From Arthrobacter sp. SLBN-112 (GTDB lineage Bacteria; Actinomycetota; Actinomycetes; Actinomycetales; Micrococcaceae): DNA of 64,000 bases. Positions within the stretch are counted from its first letter, which is position 1; each line of letters begins with the position of its first letter. The stretch spans positions 2,852,001 through 2,916,000 of the forward strand of contig NZ_VFMU01000001.1 in NCBI RefSeq assembly GCF_006715225.1, given 5' to 3'. The position numbers and the translations under genes are program-made. This document shows positions 51,327 to 61,186 of this stretch, piece by piece. A model generated the notes under the pieces. That model searched no databases. It was not told the DNA's origin and saw only the letters and a list, made by a program, of their open reading frames with translations.

Positions 51327-51997
51327 TGGTACTCCTTGGCGGGGGCTTTGGAGAGGATCTGGGCGATCTGGGCGCTGCGGTCCACCTGCAGCATGGCGTG
51401 CACGGTGTCGCCGTCCTGGTAGGCGGTCCCGGCGTCGGGAAGCAGGCCCTCGCCGAAGCGGGTCAGGTACGCCACGCGGACATCGGCAGCCTTCTCAATA
51501 CTGCTGACGCGGTGCCCGATCCAGCCGGCATCGAGTTCCAGTTCGGCCAGGACCAGGCGTCCGGAGGGTTCGCGGAAGTCGCCAGCGAGGTGCTGCTCGG
51601 GAAGGATGCGGCGCAGCACCTGGTCAGCGCTCCAGCGGACGGCAGCCACCGTGGGAATGCCCAGGCGCTGGTAGATCTCGGCGCGTCCCGGGTCATAGAT
51701 CCTGGCGACGACGTGCGGTACGTGGAAGGTTTCGCGGGCCACCCGGGTGGCCAGGATGTTGGAGTTGTCACCGCTGGAGACGGCGGCGAAGGCGTAGGCC
51801 TCACCCACCCCTGCCTGCTTGAGGGTGTCCCGGTCAAAGCCGACGCCGGTGACTTTCCGTCCGGTGAAGCCCTGGCGGAGCCGGCGGAAGGCGCGGTCGT
51901 CCTGGTCGATGATGGCCACGGAATGCCCGGCATCCTCCAGCGTGTGCGCCAGCGTTGCCCCCACCCGGCCACATCCCATGATCACGAAATGCGCCAC
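51323..51997 (-). CDS. TrkA-family potassium uptake regulatory protein (first of pair)
   Basis: A 224-aa RCK protein with GCGRVGATLAHTLEDAGH as the nucleotide-binding loop and an acidic strand end (AIIDQDD). Its C-terminal domain (about 135-215) is shorter than in its partner. The GTG at 51997 has GAGGAG five bases upstream. It is divergent, across 118 bp, from the KimA-like permease, which is probably the transporter the pair controls. Confidence 0.92.
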   Translation of the reverse strand: MAHFVIMGCGRVGATLAHTLEDAGHSVAIIDQDDRAFRRLRQGFTGRKVTGVGFDRDTLKQAGVGEAYAFAAVSSGDNSNILATRVARETFHVPHVVARIYDPGRAEIYQRLGIPTVAAVRWSADQVLRRILPEQHLAGDFREPSGRLVLAELELDAGWIGHRVSSIEKAADVRVAYLTRFGEGLLPDAGTAYQDGDTVHAMLQVDRSAQIAQILSKAPAKEYQ

Positions 51998-52103
51998 CGT
52001 ATCTCCTCTGTATGTAAGTCAGGATCGTGCAGCTAGAACTCTACCGGCATGGCCCCTGTCAGGCCTGGCCCGGACCCGTCATGACATCGTCCGCGATTCA
52101 GAC

Positions 52104-52109
52104 TAGCTT
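52104..52109 (+). promoter_or_regulatory. -10 element for the KimA-like gene
   Basis: TAGCTT followed by six bases and the GTG at 52116. No leader is left for a riboswitch of the c-di-AMP class known upstream of Bacillus kimA. Confidence 0.55.
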
Positions 52110-52115
52110 TGTGGG

Positions 52116-54092
52116 GTGTTGACAATACTGAACGCCGTCAAACGCGTGCTGGTGGGCAGGCCCTTCCGGAATGACCGTCTGGCCCATACCCTGCTCCCCA
52201 AGAAGATCGCACTGCCGATCTTCGCCTCCGACGCCCTTTCATCCGTAGCCTACGCGCCGGATGAGATCCTGCTGACCCTTGCCCTGGCGGGCGTCAGCGC
52301 CGTGGCCATCTCGCCGCTGGTGGGCCTGGCCGTGATGGTGGTACTGCTGACTGTCGTCGCGTCCTACCGGCAAAACGTCCACGCGTACCCGTCGGGCGGC
52401 GGCGACTACGAGATCGCCAACGAGAACCTCGGCAAGTACGCCGGCCTGACGGTGGCGTCGGCCCTCCTGGTGGACTATGTCCTGACGGTGGCCGTGTCCA
52501 TGTCCTCGGCAGCGGCCTACCTCACTACCGCTGTACCGTCGCTGCACGGTGAGCAGGCCGTCATAGCCACCATCGGCGTCGTCATCCTTGCCCTGGTCAA
52601 CCTGCGCGGCATCAAGGAAGCGGGCAGCGTCTTTGCTGTCCCCACCTACATCTTCATGGCGGCAATCCTGGGAATGACCGCGGTGGGCGTATTCCAGGCC
52701 GCAACCGGGCAACTGGGGGAGGCGCCGTCGGCGGCCTTTACCATCGTCCCAACGGAGGGCTTCGACCAGGGCCTGGTGGGCCTGGCCGGTGCGTTCCTGC
52801 TGCTCCGGGCCTTCTCCTCCGGGGCCGCAGCACTCACGGGCGTGGAAGCGATCAGCAATGGCGTTCCCAACTTCCGGCACCCCAAGAGCAAGAACGCGGC
52901 CACCACCCTGCTGCTCCTGGGTGTGATCGGCGCCGCGATGCTGGCCGGCATCATCTACCTGGCCAACGCCACCAAGGTCCACATCGTGCTGGATCCGGCC
53001 ACGGAATTCCTGCTGAACGGCGAGCCGCTGCCGGAGGGATACATCCAAAACCCCGCCATCAGCCAGATCGCCCAGACCATCTTCGGCGCGGGATCGGTTC
53101 CCTTCTACGTGGTGGTGGCAGCCACCGGCGTCATCCTGGTGTTCGCCTCCAACACGGCCTTCAACGGGTTCCCGGTTCTTGGCTCCATCCTTGCCCAGGA
53201 CGGCTACCTGCCCCGCCAGCTCCGGACGCGCGGTGACAGGCTGGCGTTCAGCAACGGTGTGCTTGCCCTGGCGGCGGGCGCCCTGGTGCTGATCATTTCG
53301 TTCGACGCGGACGTCACCAAGCTCATCCAGCTCTACATCGTGGGCGTCTTCATCTCCTTCACCCTCAGCCAGCTTGGCATGATCCGGCACTGGGGGCGCG
53401 AACTCAAGCTCGCCAAGGACAAGGCCGTCCGGCGCCGCATGGTGAAGTCCCGCACCATTAACAGCATCGGCTTCGGCATGACGGGGCTGGTGCTGGTGAT
53501 CGTCCTGATCACCAAGTTCGAACAGGGCGCCTGGATCGCCCTGCTGGCCATGTTCATCCTCTTCCTGATCATGTGGAGCATCCGGGCGCATTACGACAAC
53601 GTGGCCAAGGAACTCGCCGTGGACGAGGACTCCTCGCCCCGGGCCCTGCCCACCCGCGTCCACGCCGTCCTGCTGGTCTCGCACGTCCGCAAGCCGGTCC
53701 TGCGGGCACTGGCCTACGCCCGTGCGTCCCGGCCCTCGCGGCTGGACGCCATCACGGTGGATATCGACCAGGAGGAAACGGCCCATACCATCGCCGACTG
53801 GGAAAAGCTTGAAATCCCCGTCCCGCTGACCGTCCTCGCCAGCCCTTACCGCGAGACCGTCACGCCGATCATGGACTACATCAAGCAGATGCGCCTGGAC
53901 TCCCCGCGGGACCTGATCGTGGTCTACATCCCGGAGTACGTGGTGGGCAAGTGGTGGGAGCAGCTGGTGCATAACCAGACGGCCCTGCGCATCAAGACCC
54001 GCCTGCACTTCGAGCCGGGAGTCATGGTGGCCAGCGTGCCCTGGCAGCTCAAATCATCCGAAGAAGCAAAGAACCTCCAGGACGTGCAGTGA
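52116..54092 (+). CDS. KimA-like (APC/KUP-type) potassium importer
   Basis: A 658-aa membrane protein, twelve helices to about residue 490, then a cytoplasmic USP-like domain ending in VMVASVPWQLK. It is commonly annotated as an amino-acid permease, but the residues recalled from the B. subtilis KimA structure are all here with matching spacing: Asp39 and Tyr46 in ASDALSSVAY, Asp120, Tyr121, Thr124 and Ser128 in LVDYVLTVAVS, Thr241 and Glu244 in LTGVEAISN, and Tyr407 in LIQLYIVGVF. It faces two TrkA genes, which supports K+ uptake. The RNA methyltransferase gene overlaps its stop by four bases. Confidence 0.85.
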   Translation: MLTILNAVKRVLVGRPFRNDRLAHTLLPKKIALPIFASDALSSVAYAPDEILLTLALAGVSAVAISPLVGLAVMVVLLTVVASYRQNVHAYPSGGGDYEIANENLGKYAGLTVASALLVDYVLTVAVSMSSAAAYLTTAVPSLHGEQAVIATIGVVILALVNLRGIKEAGSVFAVPTYIFMAAILGMTAVGVFQAATGQLGEAPSAAFTIVPTEGFDQGLVGLAGAFLLLRAFSSGAAALTGVEAISNGVPNFRHPKSKNAATTLLLLGVIGAAMLAGIIYLANATKVHIVLDPATEFLLNGEPLPEGYIQNPAISQIAQTIFGAGSVPFYVVVAATGVILVFASNTAFNGFPVLGSILAQDGYLPRQLRTRGDRLAFSNGVLALAAGALVLIISFDADVTKLIQLYIVGVFISFTLSQLGMIRHWGRELKLAKDKAVRRRMVKSRTINSIGFGMTGLVLVIVLITKFEQGAWIALLAMFILFLIMWSIRAHYDNVAKELAVDEDSSPRALPTRVHAVLLVSHVRKPVLRALAYARASRPSRLDAITVDIDQEETAHTIADWEKLEIPVPLTVLASPYRETVTPIMDYIKQMRLDSPRDLIVVYIPEYVVGKWWEQLVHNQTALRIKTRLHFEPGVMVASVPWQLKSSEEAKNLQDVQ

Positions 54093-55477
54093 CCACAGGA
54101 ACCTCCGCCAATGCCCCGCAGGCACCCGAGGCCGCCGGCCATGCAGGCGAAGAGGCAGTCCTGGACGTCGGGCCCGTAGCCCACGGCGGGCACTGTGTGG
54201 CGCGCCATGGTGGCAGGGTGGTCTTTGTCCGGCACGCCATACCGGGAGAGAAAGTCCGGGTCCGGCTCACCGACGCGGCAGACGACGCAAAGTTCTGGCG
54301 GGCGGACGTCATCGAGGTGCTCGAGGCCTCCCCGGACCGGGTGGAGCACTTTTGGCGCCCGGCAGATTCCCCCCGGGCATGGAGCCACGGCCACCCGCCG
54401 GTGGGAGGTGCCGAGTTCGGGCACATGACGCTCGCAAGGCAGCGCAGCCTGAAGGCGGACGTCCTGGCCGAACAGCTCACCCGGCTGGCCGGTGTTGGGC
54501 AGCTGCCGCCGGCCTGGGCAGGCAGCGTGGAAGCGGTGGGTGAGAACCACGACGGCGGCAGCGGGCTTGGGTGGCGCACGCGGGCCAGCTTTTCGGTCAC
54601 CCCCGGGGGCAGGCTGGGCATGCACGCGCACCGCTCCAACCACATCATCCCCGTTCGGGAGATGCCCCTGGCCAGCGATGCCATCAACGCGCTGCGCTTG
54701 TGGGACCTGGACCTCCAGGGCATCGAGCGGGTCGAGGTGGCCGCCCCGGCCAACGGGTCCCGGCCCCTGGTGCTCCTGGCCCCGGCGCCCGGGACCAAGG
54801 ACAAACGACTGCGGGCCATTGCCGCGGGAGTGCCGGAGGACGCCTCCGTCGCGGTCTTTGATCCTCTGACGGGCAGTGTGGCACAGCTCCGGGGACGGAC
54901 GTGGGTGCAGGAATCCGCCGTTGGCCACGATTACCGGGTCACCGGAGAGGGCTTCTGGCAGATCCACCGCGACGCGCCCGGGACACTTGTGGGCGCTGTC
55001 ACAGAATTCCTGCGGGACGGTGACTTCCTGCACGCCGGGGCCGTGGTTGCCGACCTCTACGCCGGCGCCGGTCTCTTCACCGCTGTCCTGGCCGACGCCG
55101 TGGGGGAGACGGGGTCCGTGCTGTCGGTCGAGGGGGCGCCGGGAACCAGCCGCGACGCCCGGAAGAACCTGCATTCGGTACCGCAGGTGGAGGTGGTCCG
55201 GGGCCGCGTGGAACGGGTCCTGCGCCAGAAACCGCGGAATTTCGACGCCCTGGTCCTTGACCCGCCCCGGGCCGGAGCCGGAAAGGCCGTGGTGGGCCAG
55301 CTCGTTGCGTCCCAGCCCAGGGCGATTGCCTACGTGTCCTGCGACCCGGCGTCGTTTGCACGTGACCTCGGTTACTTCCGCCGCTCAGGGTGGGACCTGG
55401 CCGGGCTCCGGGCCTTCGACCTGTACCCCCACACCCACCACCTCGAGACAGTGGCACTGCTGACTCCGGCTCCATGA
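54089..55477 (+). CDS. TRAM-domain class I RNA (uracil-5-)methyltransferase
   Basis: A 462-aa protein of the TrmA/RlmD family. The N-terminal TRAM OB-domain (about 20-80) is followed by the SAM motif VVADLYAGAGLFTAVL (about 327-342), DPPRAGAGK, the catalytic Cys in YVSCDPASFARDL (about 420) and the general base in HLETVALL. The iron-sulfur Cys cluster of RlmD is not evident in the N-terminal half. The exact RNA target is not readable. The GTG start overlaps the permease stop (GTGA). Confidence 0.9.
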   Translation: MTTGTSANAPQAPEAAGHAGEEAVLDVGPVAHGGHCVARHGGRVVFVRHAIPGEKVRVRLTDAADDAKFWRADVIEVLEASPDRVEHFWRPADSPRAWSHGHPPVGGAEFGHMTLARQRSLKADVLAEQLTRLAGVGQLPPAWAGSVEAVGENHDGGSGLGWRTRASFSVTPGGRLGMHAHRSNHIIPVREMPLASDAINALRLWDLDLQGIERVEVAAPANGSRPLVLLAPAPGTKDKRLRAIAAGVPEDASVAVFDPLTGSVAQLRGRTWVQESAVGHDYRVTGEGFWQIHRDAPGTLVGAVTEFLRDGDFLHAGAVVADLYAGAGLFTAVLADAVGETGSVLSVEGAPGTSRDARKNLHSVPQVEVVRGRVERVLRQKPRNFDALVLDPPRAGAGKAVVGQLVASQPRAIAYVSCDPASFARDLGYFRRSGWDLAGLRAFDLYPHTHHLETVALLTPAP

Positions 55478-55494
55478 TGCGGCGGGGGTTTTGC

Positions 55495-55511
55495 ACTACG
55501 ATGGCCGTAGT
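55495..55511. promoter_or_regulatory. 17-bp dyad upstream of acnA
   Basis: ACTACG-n5-CGTAGT, perfect arms, 18 bp after the methyltransferase stop and about 130 bp before acnA. A candidate operator; it is compared with the cyd operators in the findings. Confidence 0.35.
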
Positions 55512-55642
55512 AGTCCCACGTCGCGCCCGTAATCTCGGCCGGCCGTGTGCAATTTTCGGGCCCTGTAACTACTTAGGGCGTCCTAACTAGCAGGCGGTCA
55601 ACCGCGCGACAAAGATGAAACTGTTGCGAGAGGAGTCCTGCG

Positions 55643-58468
55643 ATGAGCACTGTGGACAGCTTCGGTTCAAAAGGCAAACTTAATGTAGCCGGAACCGAAT
55701 ACGAAATTTTCCGGTTGAACTCCGTTGAAGGTGCAGAAGCCCTTCCGTTCAGCCTCAAGGTATTGCTTGAAAACCTGCTGAGGACAGAGGACGGCGCGAA
55801 CATCACTGCCGATCACGTCCGCGCTTTGGCAGGCTGGGATCCGAATGCGGAGCCCGATACAGAAATCCAGTTCACGCCGGCACGCGTGATCATGCAGGAC
55901 TTCACCGGCGTTCCCTGCGTGGTTGACCTTGCCACCATGCGTGAAGCGGTCAAGGACCTGGGTGGCGACCCCAAGCGGGTCAACCCGCTGGCACCGGCCG
56001 AAATGGTCATCGACCACTCGGTGCAGATCGATGCCTTCGGCAACTCCGGCGCACTGGAGCGCAACATGGAGATCGAATACCAGCGCAACGGTGAGCGCTA
56101 CCAGTTCCTGCGCTGGGGTCAGACCGCATTCGACGACTTCAAGGTTGTTCCCCCGGGAACCGGCATCGTGCACCAGGTCAACATTGAGTACCTGGCCCGC
56201 ACCGTGATGACCCGCGAAGTGGACGGTGCGCTCCGCGCCTACCCCGACACCTGCGTCGGCACCGACTCGCACACCACCATGGTCAACGGCCTGGGCGTGC
56301 TGGGCTGGGGCGTGGGCGGCATTGAAGCCGAGGCAGCAATGCTCGGCCAGCCCGTCTCCATGCTGATTCCGCGCGTCGTGGGCTTCAAGCTCAGCGGCAG
56401 CATCCCCGCCGGTGCCACCGCAACCGACGTGGTGCTGACCATCACCGAAATGCTGCGCAAGCATGGCGTAGTGGGCAAGTTCGTCGAATTCTACGGCGAA
56501 GGTGTCGCAGCGGTGCCGCTGGCCAACCGCGCCACGATCGGCAACATGAGCCCCGAGTTCGGTTCCACCGCCGCCATGTTCCCCATCGACGACGTCACCC
56601 TTGACTACCTGCGCCTCACCGGCCGGTCCGAGCAGAACGTCGCCCTCGTGGAGGCCTACGCCAAGGAACAGGGCCTGTGGCACGATGCGTCCCGCGACAT
56701 CAAGTTCTCCGAGTACCTGGAACTGGACCTGTCCACGGTTGTTCCGTCCATCGCCGGCCCCAAGCGCCCGCAGGACCGCATCGAGCTGACCGAGGCCAAG
56801 GACGAGTTCCGCCACGACTTGCTCAACTACGTCTCGCACGACGCCAACGCAGGCACCCTGGACGAGTCCCTCGAAGAGACCTTCCCGGCGTCGGACGCCC
56901 CGTCCTTCACCAGCGGCGCAACCCACGTCTCGGACACCGACCGCGAACCGCCGAAGTACTCGGCGGCGCACGGGGGAGCGGGCCGCATCACCAGCCCGGT
57001 TCCCGTGAAGATGGCTGACGGGCGCGAATTCGAACTGGACCACGGCGCGGTCACCATTGCGTCCATCACGTCCTGCACCAACACCTCCAACCCCTCGGTC
57101 ATGCTTGCCGCCGCCGTCCTGGCGCGCAACGCCGTCGAAAAGGGCCTCACCTCCAAGCCGTGGGTCAAGACCTCCGTCGCCCCGGGCTCGAAGGTTGTTA
57201 CCGACTACTACGAGAAGTCCGGCCTGACCCCCTACCTGGAGAAGCTCGGCTTCTACATCGTGGGCTACGGCTGCGCTACCTGCATCGGCAACTCCGGTCC
57301 GCTGGAAGCTGAGATCTCCGAGGCCGTCCAGGCCAACGATCTCGCGGTCGCCGCCGTCCTGTCCGGCAACCGCAACTTCGAAGGCCGGATCAACCCGGAC
57401 GTCAAGATGAACTACCTGGCCTCCCCGCCGCTGGTCATCGCCTACGCCCTGGCCGGTTCCATGGACTTCGACTTCGAGACCGACCCCCTCGGCAAGGACG
57501 AGGCCGGCAACGACGTCTTCCTGAAGGACATCTGGCCCAACCCGGTTGAGGTCCAGCAGGTCATCGATTCCTCGATCGACAAGGACATGTTCGCCAAGGG
57601 CTACGAGGGCGTCTTCGACGGCGACGACCGCTGGAAGGCACTGGACACCCCGGCCGGCGACACCTTCGCCTGGGATCCCAACTCCACCTACGTCCGGAAG
57701 CCCCCGTACTTCGAGGGCATTCAGGCCACCCCGGAGCCGGTCAACGACATCACCGGAGCCCGCGTGCTGCTGAAGCTCGGCGACTCCGTCACCACCGACC
57801 ACATCTCCCCGGCAGGTTCGTTCAAGTCCGACACCCCCGCCGGCCAGTACCTGCTGGCCAACGGCGTGGAGCGGAAGGACTTCAACTCCTACGGTTCACG
57901 GCGTGGCAACCACGAAGTGATGATCCGCGGTACGTTCGCGAACATCCGCATCAAGAACCAGCTCCTGGACGGCGTTGAGGGTGGCTTCACCCGCGACTTC
58001 ACCCAGGCTGACGGCCCGCAGGCCTACGTCTACGACGCCGCGCAGAACTACCAGGCAGCCGGCACCCCGCTGGTGGTCCTGGCAGGCAAGGAGTACGGCT
58101 CCGGTTCGTCCCGTGACTGGGCCGCCAAGGGCACCGCCCTGCTGGGCGTCAAGGCTGTCATCGCCGAGAGCTACGAGCGCATCCACCGCTCCAACCTGAT
58201 CGGCATGGGCGTCCTGCCGCTGCAGTTCCCGGCCGGCGAGAACGCTGCCAGCCTGGGCCTGACCGGCACGGAAACCTTCTCGGTGGAGGGCGTCACCGCC
58301 CTGAACGAGGGCACCACGCCCAAGACCCTGAAGGTCACCGCCACCGCCGAGGACGGCTCCTCGAAGTCGTTCGACGCCGTCCTGCGCATCGATACCCCGG
58401 GTGAAGCGGACTACTACCGCAACGGCGGCATCCTGCAGTACGTGCTGCGCCAGATCTCCGCGAACTAG
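55643..58468 (+). CDS. acnA: Aconitate hydratase
   Basis: Isomerises citrate to isocitrate in the TCA cycle through a [4Fe-4S] cluster. The 941-aa length is normal for AcnA. Cluster cysteines are in [10 protein letters not shown] (about 475) and [12 protein letters not shown] (about 541-544). The C-terminal swivel domain contains [23 protein letters not shown] lies seven bases before the ATG. It is monocistronic with a clear terminator. Iron or oxidative control is possible but not shown. Confidence 0.97.
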   Translation: MSTVDSFGSKGKLNVAGTEYEIFRLNSVEGAEALPFSLKVLLENLLRTEDGANITADHVRALAGWDPNAEPDTEIQFTPARVIMQDFTGVPCVVDLATMREAVKDLGGDPKRVNPLAPAEMVIDHSVQIDAFGNSGALERNMEIEYQRNGERYQFLRWGQTAFDDFKVVPPGTGIVHQVNIEYLARTVMTREVDGALRAYPDTCVGTDSHTTMVNGLGVLGWGVGGIEAEAAMLGQPVSMLIPRVVGFKLSGSIPAGATATDVVLTITEMLRKHGVVGKFVEFYGEGVAAVPLANRATIGNMSPEFGSTAAMFPIDDVTLDYLRLTGRSEQNVALVEAYAKEQGLWHDASRDIKFSEYLELDLSTVVPSIAGPKRPQDRIELTEAKDEFRHDLLNYVSHDANAGTLDESLEETFPASDAPSFTSGATHVSDTDREPPKYSAAHGGAGRITSPVPVKMADGREFELDHGAVTIASITSCTNTSNPSVMLAAAVLARNAVEKGLTSKPWVKTSVAPGSKVVTDYYEKSGLTPYLEKLGFYIVGYGCATCIGNSGPLEAEISEAVQANDLAVAAVLSGNRNFEGRINPDVKMNYLASPPLVIAYALAGSMDFDFETDPLGKDEAGNDVFLKDIWPNPVEVQQVIDSSIDKDMFAKGYEGVFDGDDRWKALDTPAGDTFAWDPNSTYVRKPPYFEGIQATPEPVNDITGARVLLKLGDSVTTDHISPAGSFKSDTPAGQYLLANGVERKDFNSYGSRRGNHEVMIRGTFANIRIKNQLLDGVEGGFTRDFTQADGPQAYVYDAAQNYQAAGTPLVVLAGKEYGSGSSRDWAAKGTALLGVKAVIAESYERIHRSNLIGMGVLPLQFPAGENAASLGLTGTETFSVEGVTALNEGTTPKTLKVTATAEDGSSKSFDAVLRIDTPGEADYYRNGGILQYVLRQISAN

Positions 58469-58496
58469 CGGTTTCTGCCCAGCAGGCAACATCCTC

Positions 58497-58539
58497 CCGA
58501 AGCCCCGGCCGGTCACCGACCAGCCGGGGCTTCGGCTTT
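58497..58539 (+). terminator. acnA terminator
   Basis: A perfect 13-bp stem (58497-58509 with 58523-58535) followed by CTTTG. Confidence 0.8.
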
Positions 58540-58598
58540 GCAGTCAAAACCAAGGCGTTAGAGTTAAACGGCACGTCTACCACCCGAAGGAGGGGTCA

Positions 58599-60572
58599 TT
58601 GGGAATCTTGGACACCATCCGGAATCCGCAGGACCTGAACGAGTTGACCGAGGAACAGCTGGCACAGCTGGCCTCGGAGATCAGGGACTTCCTGATCACG
58701 AACGTTTCCCAGACGGGCGGCCACCTCGGACCCAACCTCGGCGTCGTGGAACTGACGCTGGCCGTGCACCGCATTTTCGAGTCTCCCCGCGACAGCATCG
58801 TCTTCGACACGGGCCACCAGTCCTACGTCCATAAGCTGCTGACCGGGCGCCAGGACTTCAGCACCCTCCGCCAGGAAGGCGGGCTCTCCGGCTATCCAGC
58901 CAGGGCCGAGTCAGAGCACGACATCGTCGAGAGCTCCCACGCCTCCTCCTCCCTGTCCTGGGCCGACGGCATCTCCCGCGCCCGCCAGCTCACCGGGGAA
59001 GGCGACCGGCACGTCGTCGCCGTCGTGGGCGATGGCGCCCTCACCGGCGGAATGGCGTGGGAAGCCATCAACAACATCGCCGCGGACAAGAAGCGCCGCG
59101 TGGTCATCGTGGTCAACGACAACGGCCGCTCCTACGCCCCCACCGTGGGCGGATTCGCCGACTACCTTGCCTCCCTGCGCCCCACCATCGACTCCTTCCG
59201 CGCAGCACCCGCCTATGAGGGGGCCCTGGACTGGTGGAAGAAGAAGCTCCAGAACGGCGGCCCCGCAGGCCAGTTCACCTACAAGAGCCTGCATGCCATG
59301 AAGAAGGGCATCAAGGACTGGTGGGCGCCCCAGGGCATGTTCGAGGACCTTGGCATGAAGTACATCGGCCCCGTGGACGGCCACAACCTCCAGGCCATGG
59401 AACACGCGCTCTCCACTGCCAGGAACTACGGCGGCCCCGTCATCGTGCACGCCATGACCGAGAAGGGGCATGGCTACGCCCCCGCCCGCGCCCATGAAGC
59501 GGACCAGTTCCACGCCGTGGGCATCATCGATCCGGAAACCGGTGAACCAACCGGCAGCGGCGGGGCACAGTCCTGGACCTCCGTGTTCGCTGACGAAATC
59601 GCAGCCATCTCGGATGAGCGCGACGACATCGTGGGCATCACCGGGGCCATGCTGATTCCGGTGGGCCTGCACAAGTTCGCGGCCAAGCACCCTGAGCGTG
59701 TCATCGACGTCGGCATCGCCGAGCAGCATGCGCTCACCGCGGCCGCCGGCATGGCTTTCGGTGGGCTGCACCCGGTGGTTGCCGTCTACGCCACCTTTCT
59801 GAACCGTGCCTTCGACCAACTGCTGATGGACGTCGCCCTCCACAAGGCCGGCGTCACCATCGTCCTGGACCGCGCGGGCGTGACCGGCCCGGACGGCGCC
59901 AGCCATCACGGCATGTGGGACATGGCCATGGTCCAGATCGTCCCCGGCCTGCACCTGGCCGCACCTCGCGACGCCATCAGGCTCCGGGAGGAACTGCGTG
60001 AGGCGGTGGCCATCAGCGATGCGCCCAGCGTGGTCCGTTTTTCCAAGGGATCTGTGGGGCCGGCGGTCGAGGCGCTGGAACGGTTGAGCGACGGCGTGGA
60101 CGTCCTGGCCCGCCGCCCTTCCGGTTCCACCGAGAACGACGTGCTGATCGTCAGCGTCGGCGCCATGTCAGAGCTGGCCCTCGATGTCGCCAACCGGCTC
60201 GGTGCGCAGGGCATCAGCACCACCGTCGTAGACCCGCGCTGGGTCCTTCCGGTCCGCCGTTCCATCATTGCGCTGGCCTCGCATCACCGTTTGGTGATCT
60301 GCATTGAAGACGGCGTCCGTGCCGGCGGCGTCGGATCGCGCATCCGGCAGGAAATGCGTGCCGCAGGCGTGGACACCGCCCTGAACGAGGTGGGCCTGCC
60401 CGTCGAGTTCCTGGAGCACGGCACCCGCAACCAGGTGCTGGAGCGCGTGGGGCTGACCGCCCAACAGATCACGCACGACGTCGTCGCCCAGGTTTTGGGA
60501 ACCAAGGTTCCGTTCGCGCGGCCCCTGCCCGGGCAACAGCACCCCACCACCGGCAGCCTTCCGATCCTGTGA
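58599..60572 (+). CDS. dxs: 1-deoxy-D-xylulose-5-phosphate synthase
   Basis: First enzyme of the MEP isoprenoid pathway; it joins pyruvate and glyceraldehyde 3-phosphate using thiamine diphosphate. The 657-aa protein has [13 protein letters not shown] (about 75), the ThDP motif [16 protein letters not shown] (about 150) and the transketolase C-terminal domain. The TTG at 58599 is the start because GAAGGAGGGG sits just before it and [12 protein letters not shown] is the usual N-terminus; the frame stays open upstream to 58401. The next gene overlaps its stop by four bases (GTGA). Confidence 0.95.
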   Translation: MGILDTIRNPQDLNELTEEQLAQLASEIRDFLITNVSQTGGHLGPNLGVVELTLAVHRIFESPRDSIVFDTGHQSYVHKLLTGRQDFSTLRQEGGLSGYPARAESEHDIVESSHASSSLSWADGISRARQLTGEGDRHVVAVVGDGALTGGMAWEAINNIAADKKRRVVIVVNDNGRSYAPTVGGFADYLASLRPTIDSFRAAPAYEGALDWWKKKLQNGGPAGQFTYKSLHAMKKGIKDWWAPQGMFEDLGMKYIGPVDGHNLQAMEHALSTARNYGGPVIVHAMTEKGHGYAPARAHEADQFHAVGIIDPETGEPTGSGGAQSWTSVFADEIAAISDERDDIVGITGAMLIPVGLHKFAAKHPERVIDVGIAEQHALTAAAGMAFGGLHPVVAVYATFLNRAFDQLLMDVALHKAGVTIVLDRAGVTGPDGASHHGMWDMAMVQIVPGLHLAAPRDAIRLREELREAVAISDAPSVVRFSKGSVGPAVEALERLSDGVDVLARRPSGSTENDVLIVSVGAMSELALDVANRLGAQGISTTVVDPRWVLPVRRSIIALASHHRLVICIEDGVRAGGVGSRIRQEMRAAGVDTALNEVGLPVEFLEHGTRNQVLERVGLTAQQITHDVVAQVLGTKVPFARPLPGQQHPTTGSLPIL

Positions 60573-61186
60573 AGGACGAAGATGAACTGAAGTACCCCGG
60601 ACCCGCGGGGGAGTCCGGACCGGTCCTGCATACCACCACCACGCGCGTTCCCAACGGACTGCAGCCGGGCCAGCTGGTGGTCTCCAGAAACCGGAAGTGG
60701 AACGGCAAGGCCCACTGGGTGGTGCCGGGCCGGTTCCTTGGCGAAGACCGGCACGGGTGGTGGATCTTCCAGGGCACCAACGAGTTCTGTTCCCGGCCCG
60801 GTGCCGCGTTCTACACGCGTTCCGATGCTGTCCTGCTGGTGCCGCGCCAGGGCGACTGGGTGGCCACATTCTACGATTCCGCCCACCCGGCGGGCGTACG
60901 GGTCTACATCGATCTGGCGGTAGGCCATGAATGGACACAGATCCGGCCGGCTGTCACCGAGTTCCACGTCATCGACATGGACCTGGACGTCATCCGGACT
61001 GCCGACCGCGGCGTCTTCATCGACGACCAGGACGAATTCGCGGAACACAGCGTCTCCATGCGCTACCCGCAGCAACTGATCGAAGACATCCAATCCTCCG
61101 CGGACACTCTGTACCACGCCGTGAAGGCACAGCAAGCTCCATTCGACGGCACCGACGTCGAATGGTTTACAAAAGGACGCACATGA
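60569..61186 (+). CDS. DUF402 domain-containing protein
   Basis: A 205-aa protein. DUF402 spans roughly 75-185, with [20 protein letters not shown] and the acidic DDQDEFAEH signature. Related proteins are nucleoside di/triphosphate phosphatases or RNA-linked (FAU-1) proteins, and which applies here is unknown. The GTG start overlaps the dxs stop and the stop overlaps the next start (ATGA), so it lies in a translationally coupled run dxs-DUF402-unknown. Confidence 0.85.
   Translation: MKDEDELKYPGPAGESGPVLHTTTTRVPNGLQPGQLVVSRNRKWNGKAHWVVPGRFLGEDRHGWWIFQGTNEFCSRPGAAFYTRSDAVLLVPRQGDWVATFYDSAHPAGVRVYIDLAVGHEWTQIRPAVTEFHVIDMDLDVIRTADRGVFIDDQDEFAEHSVSMRYPQQLIEDIQSSADTLYHAVKAQQAPFDGTDVEWFTKGRT

Noticed and set aside
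52000..52115. A c-di-AMP (ydaO) riboswitch upstream of the KimA-like gene
   Set aside because: The gap is too short and the -10 sits six bases before the start, leaving no leader.
55573..55591. Possible DtxR/IdeR box (TTAGG...CTAAC) upstream of acnA
   Set aside because: Only about 10 of 19 positions match the consensus and the centre is wrong, so it is not better than chance.
55667..57802. A 711-codon open frame antisense to acnA
   Set aside because: Shadow of a strongly conserved gene; Gly/Val/His-rich composition is typical of antisense frames in GC-rich DNA.
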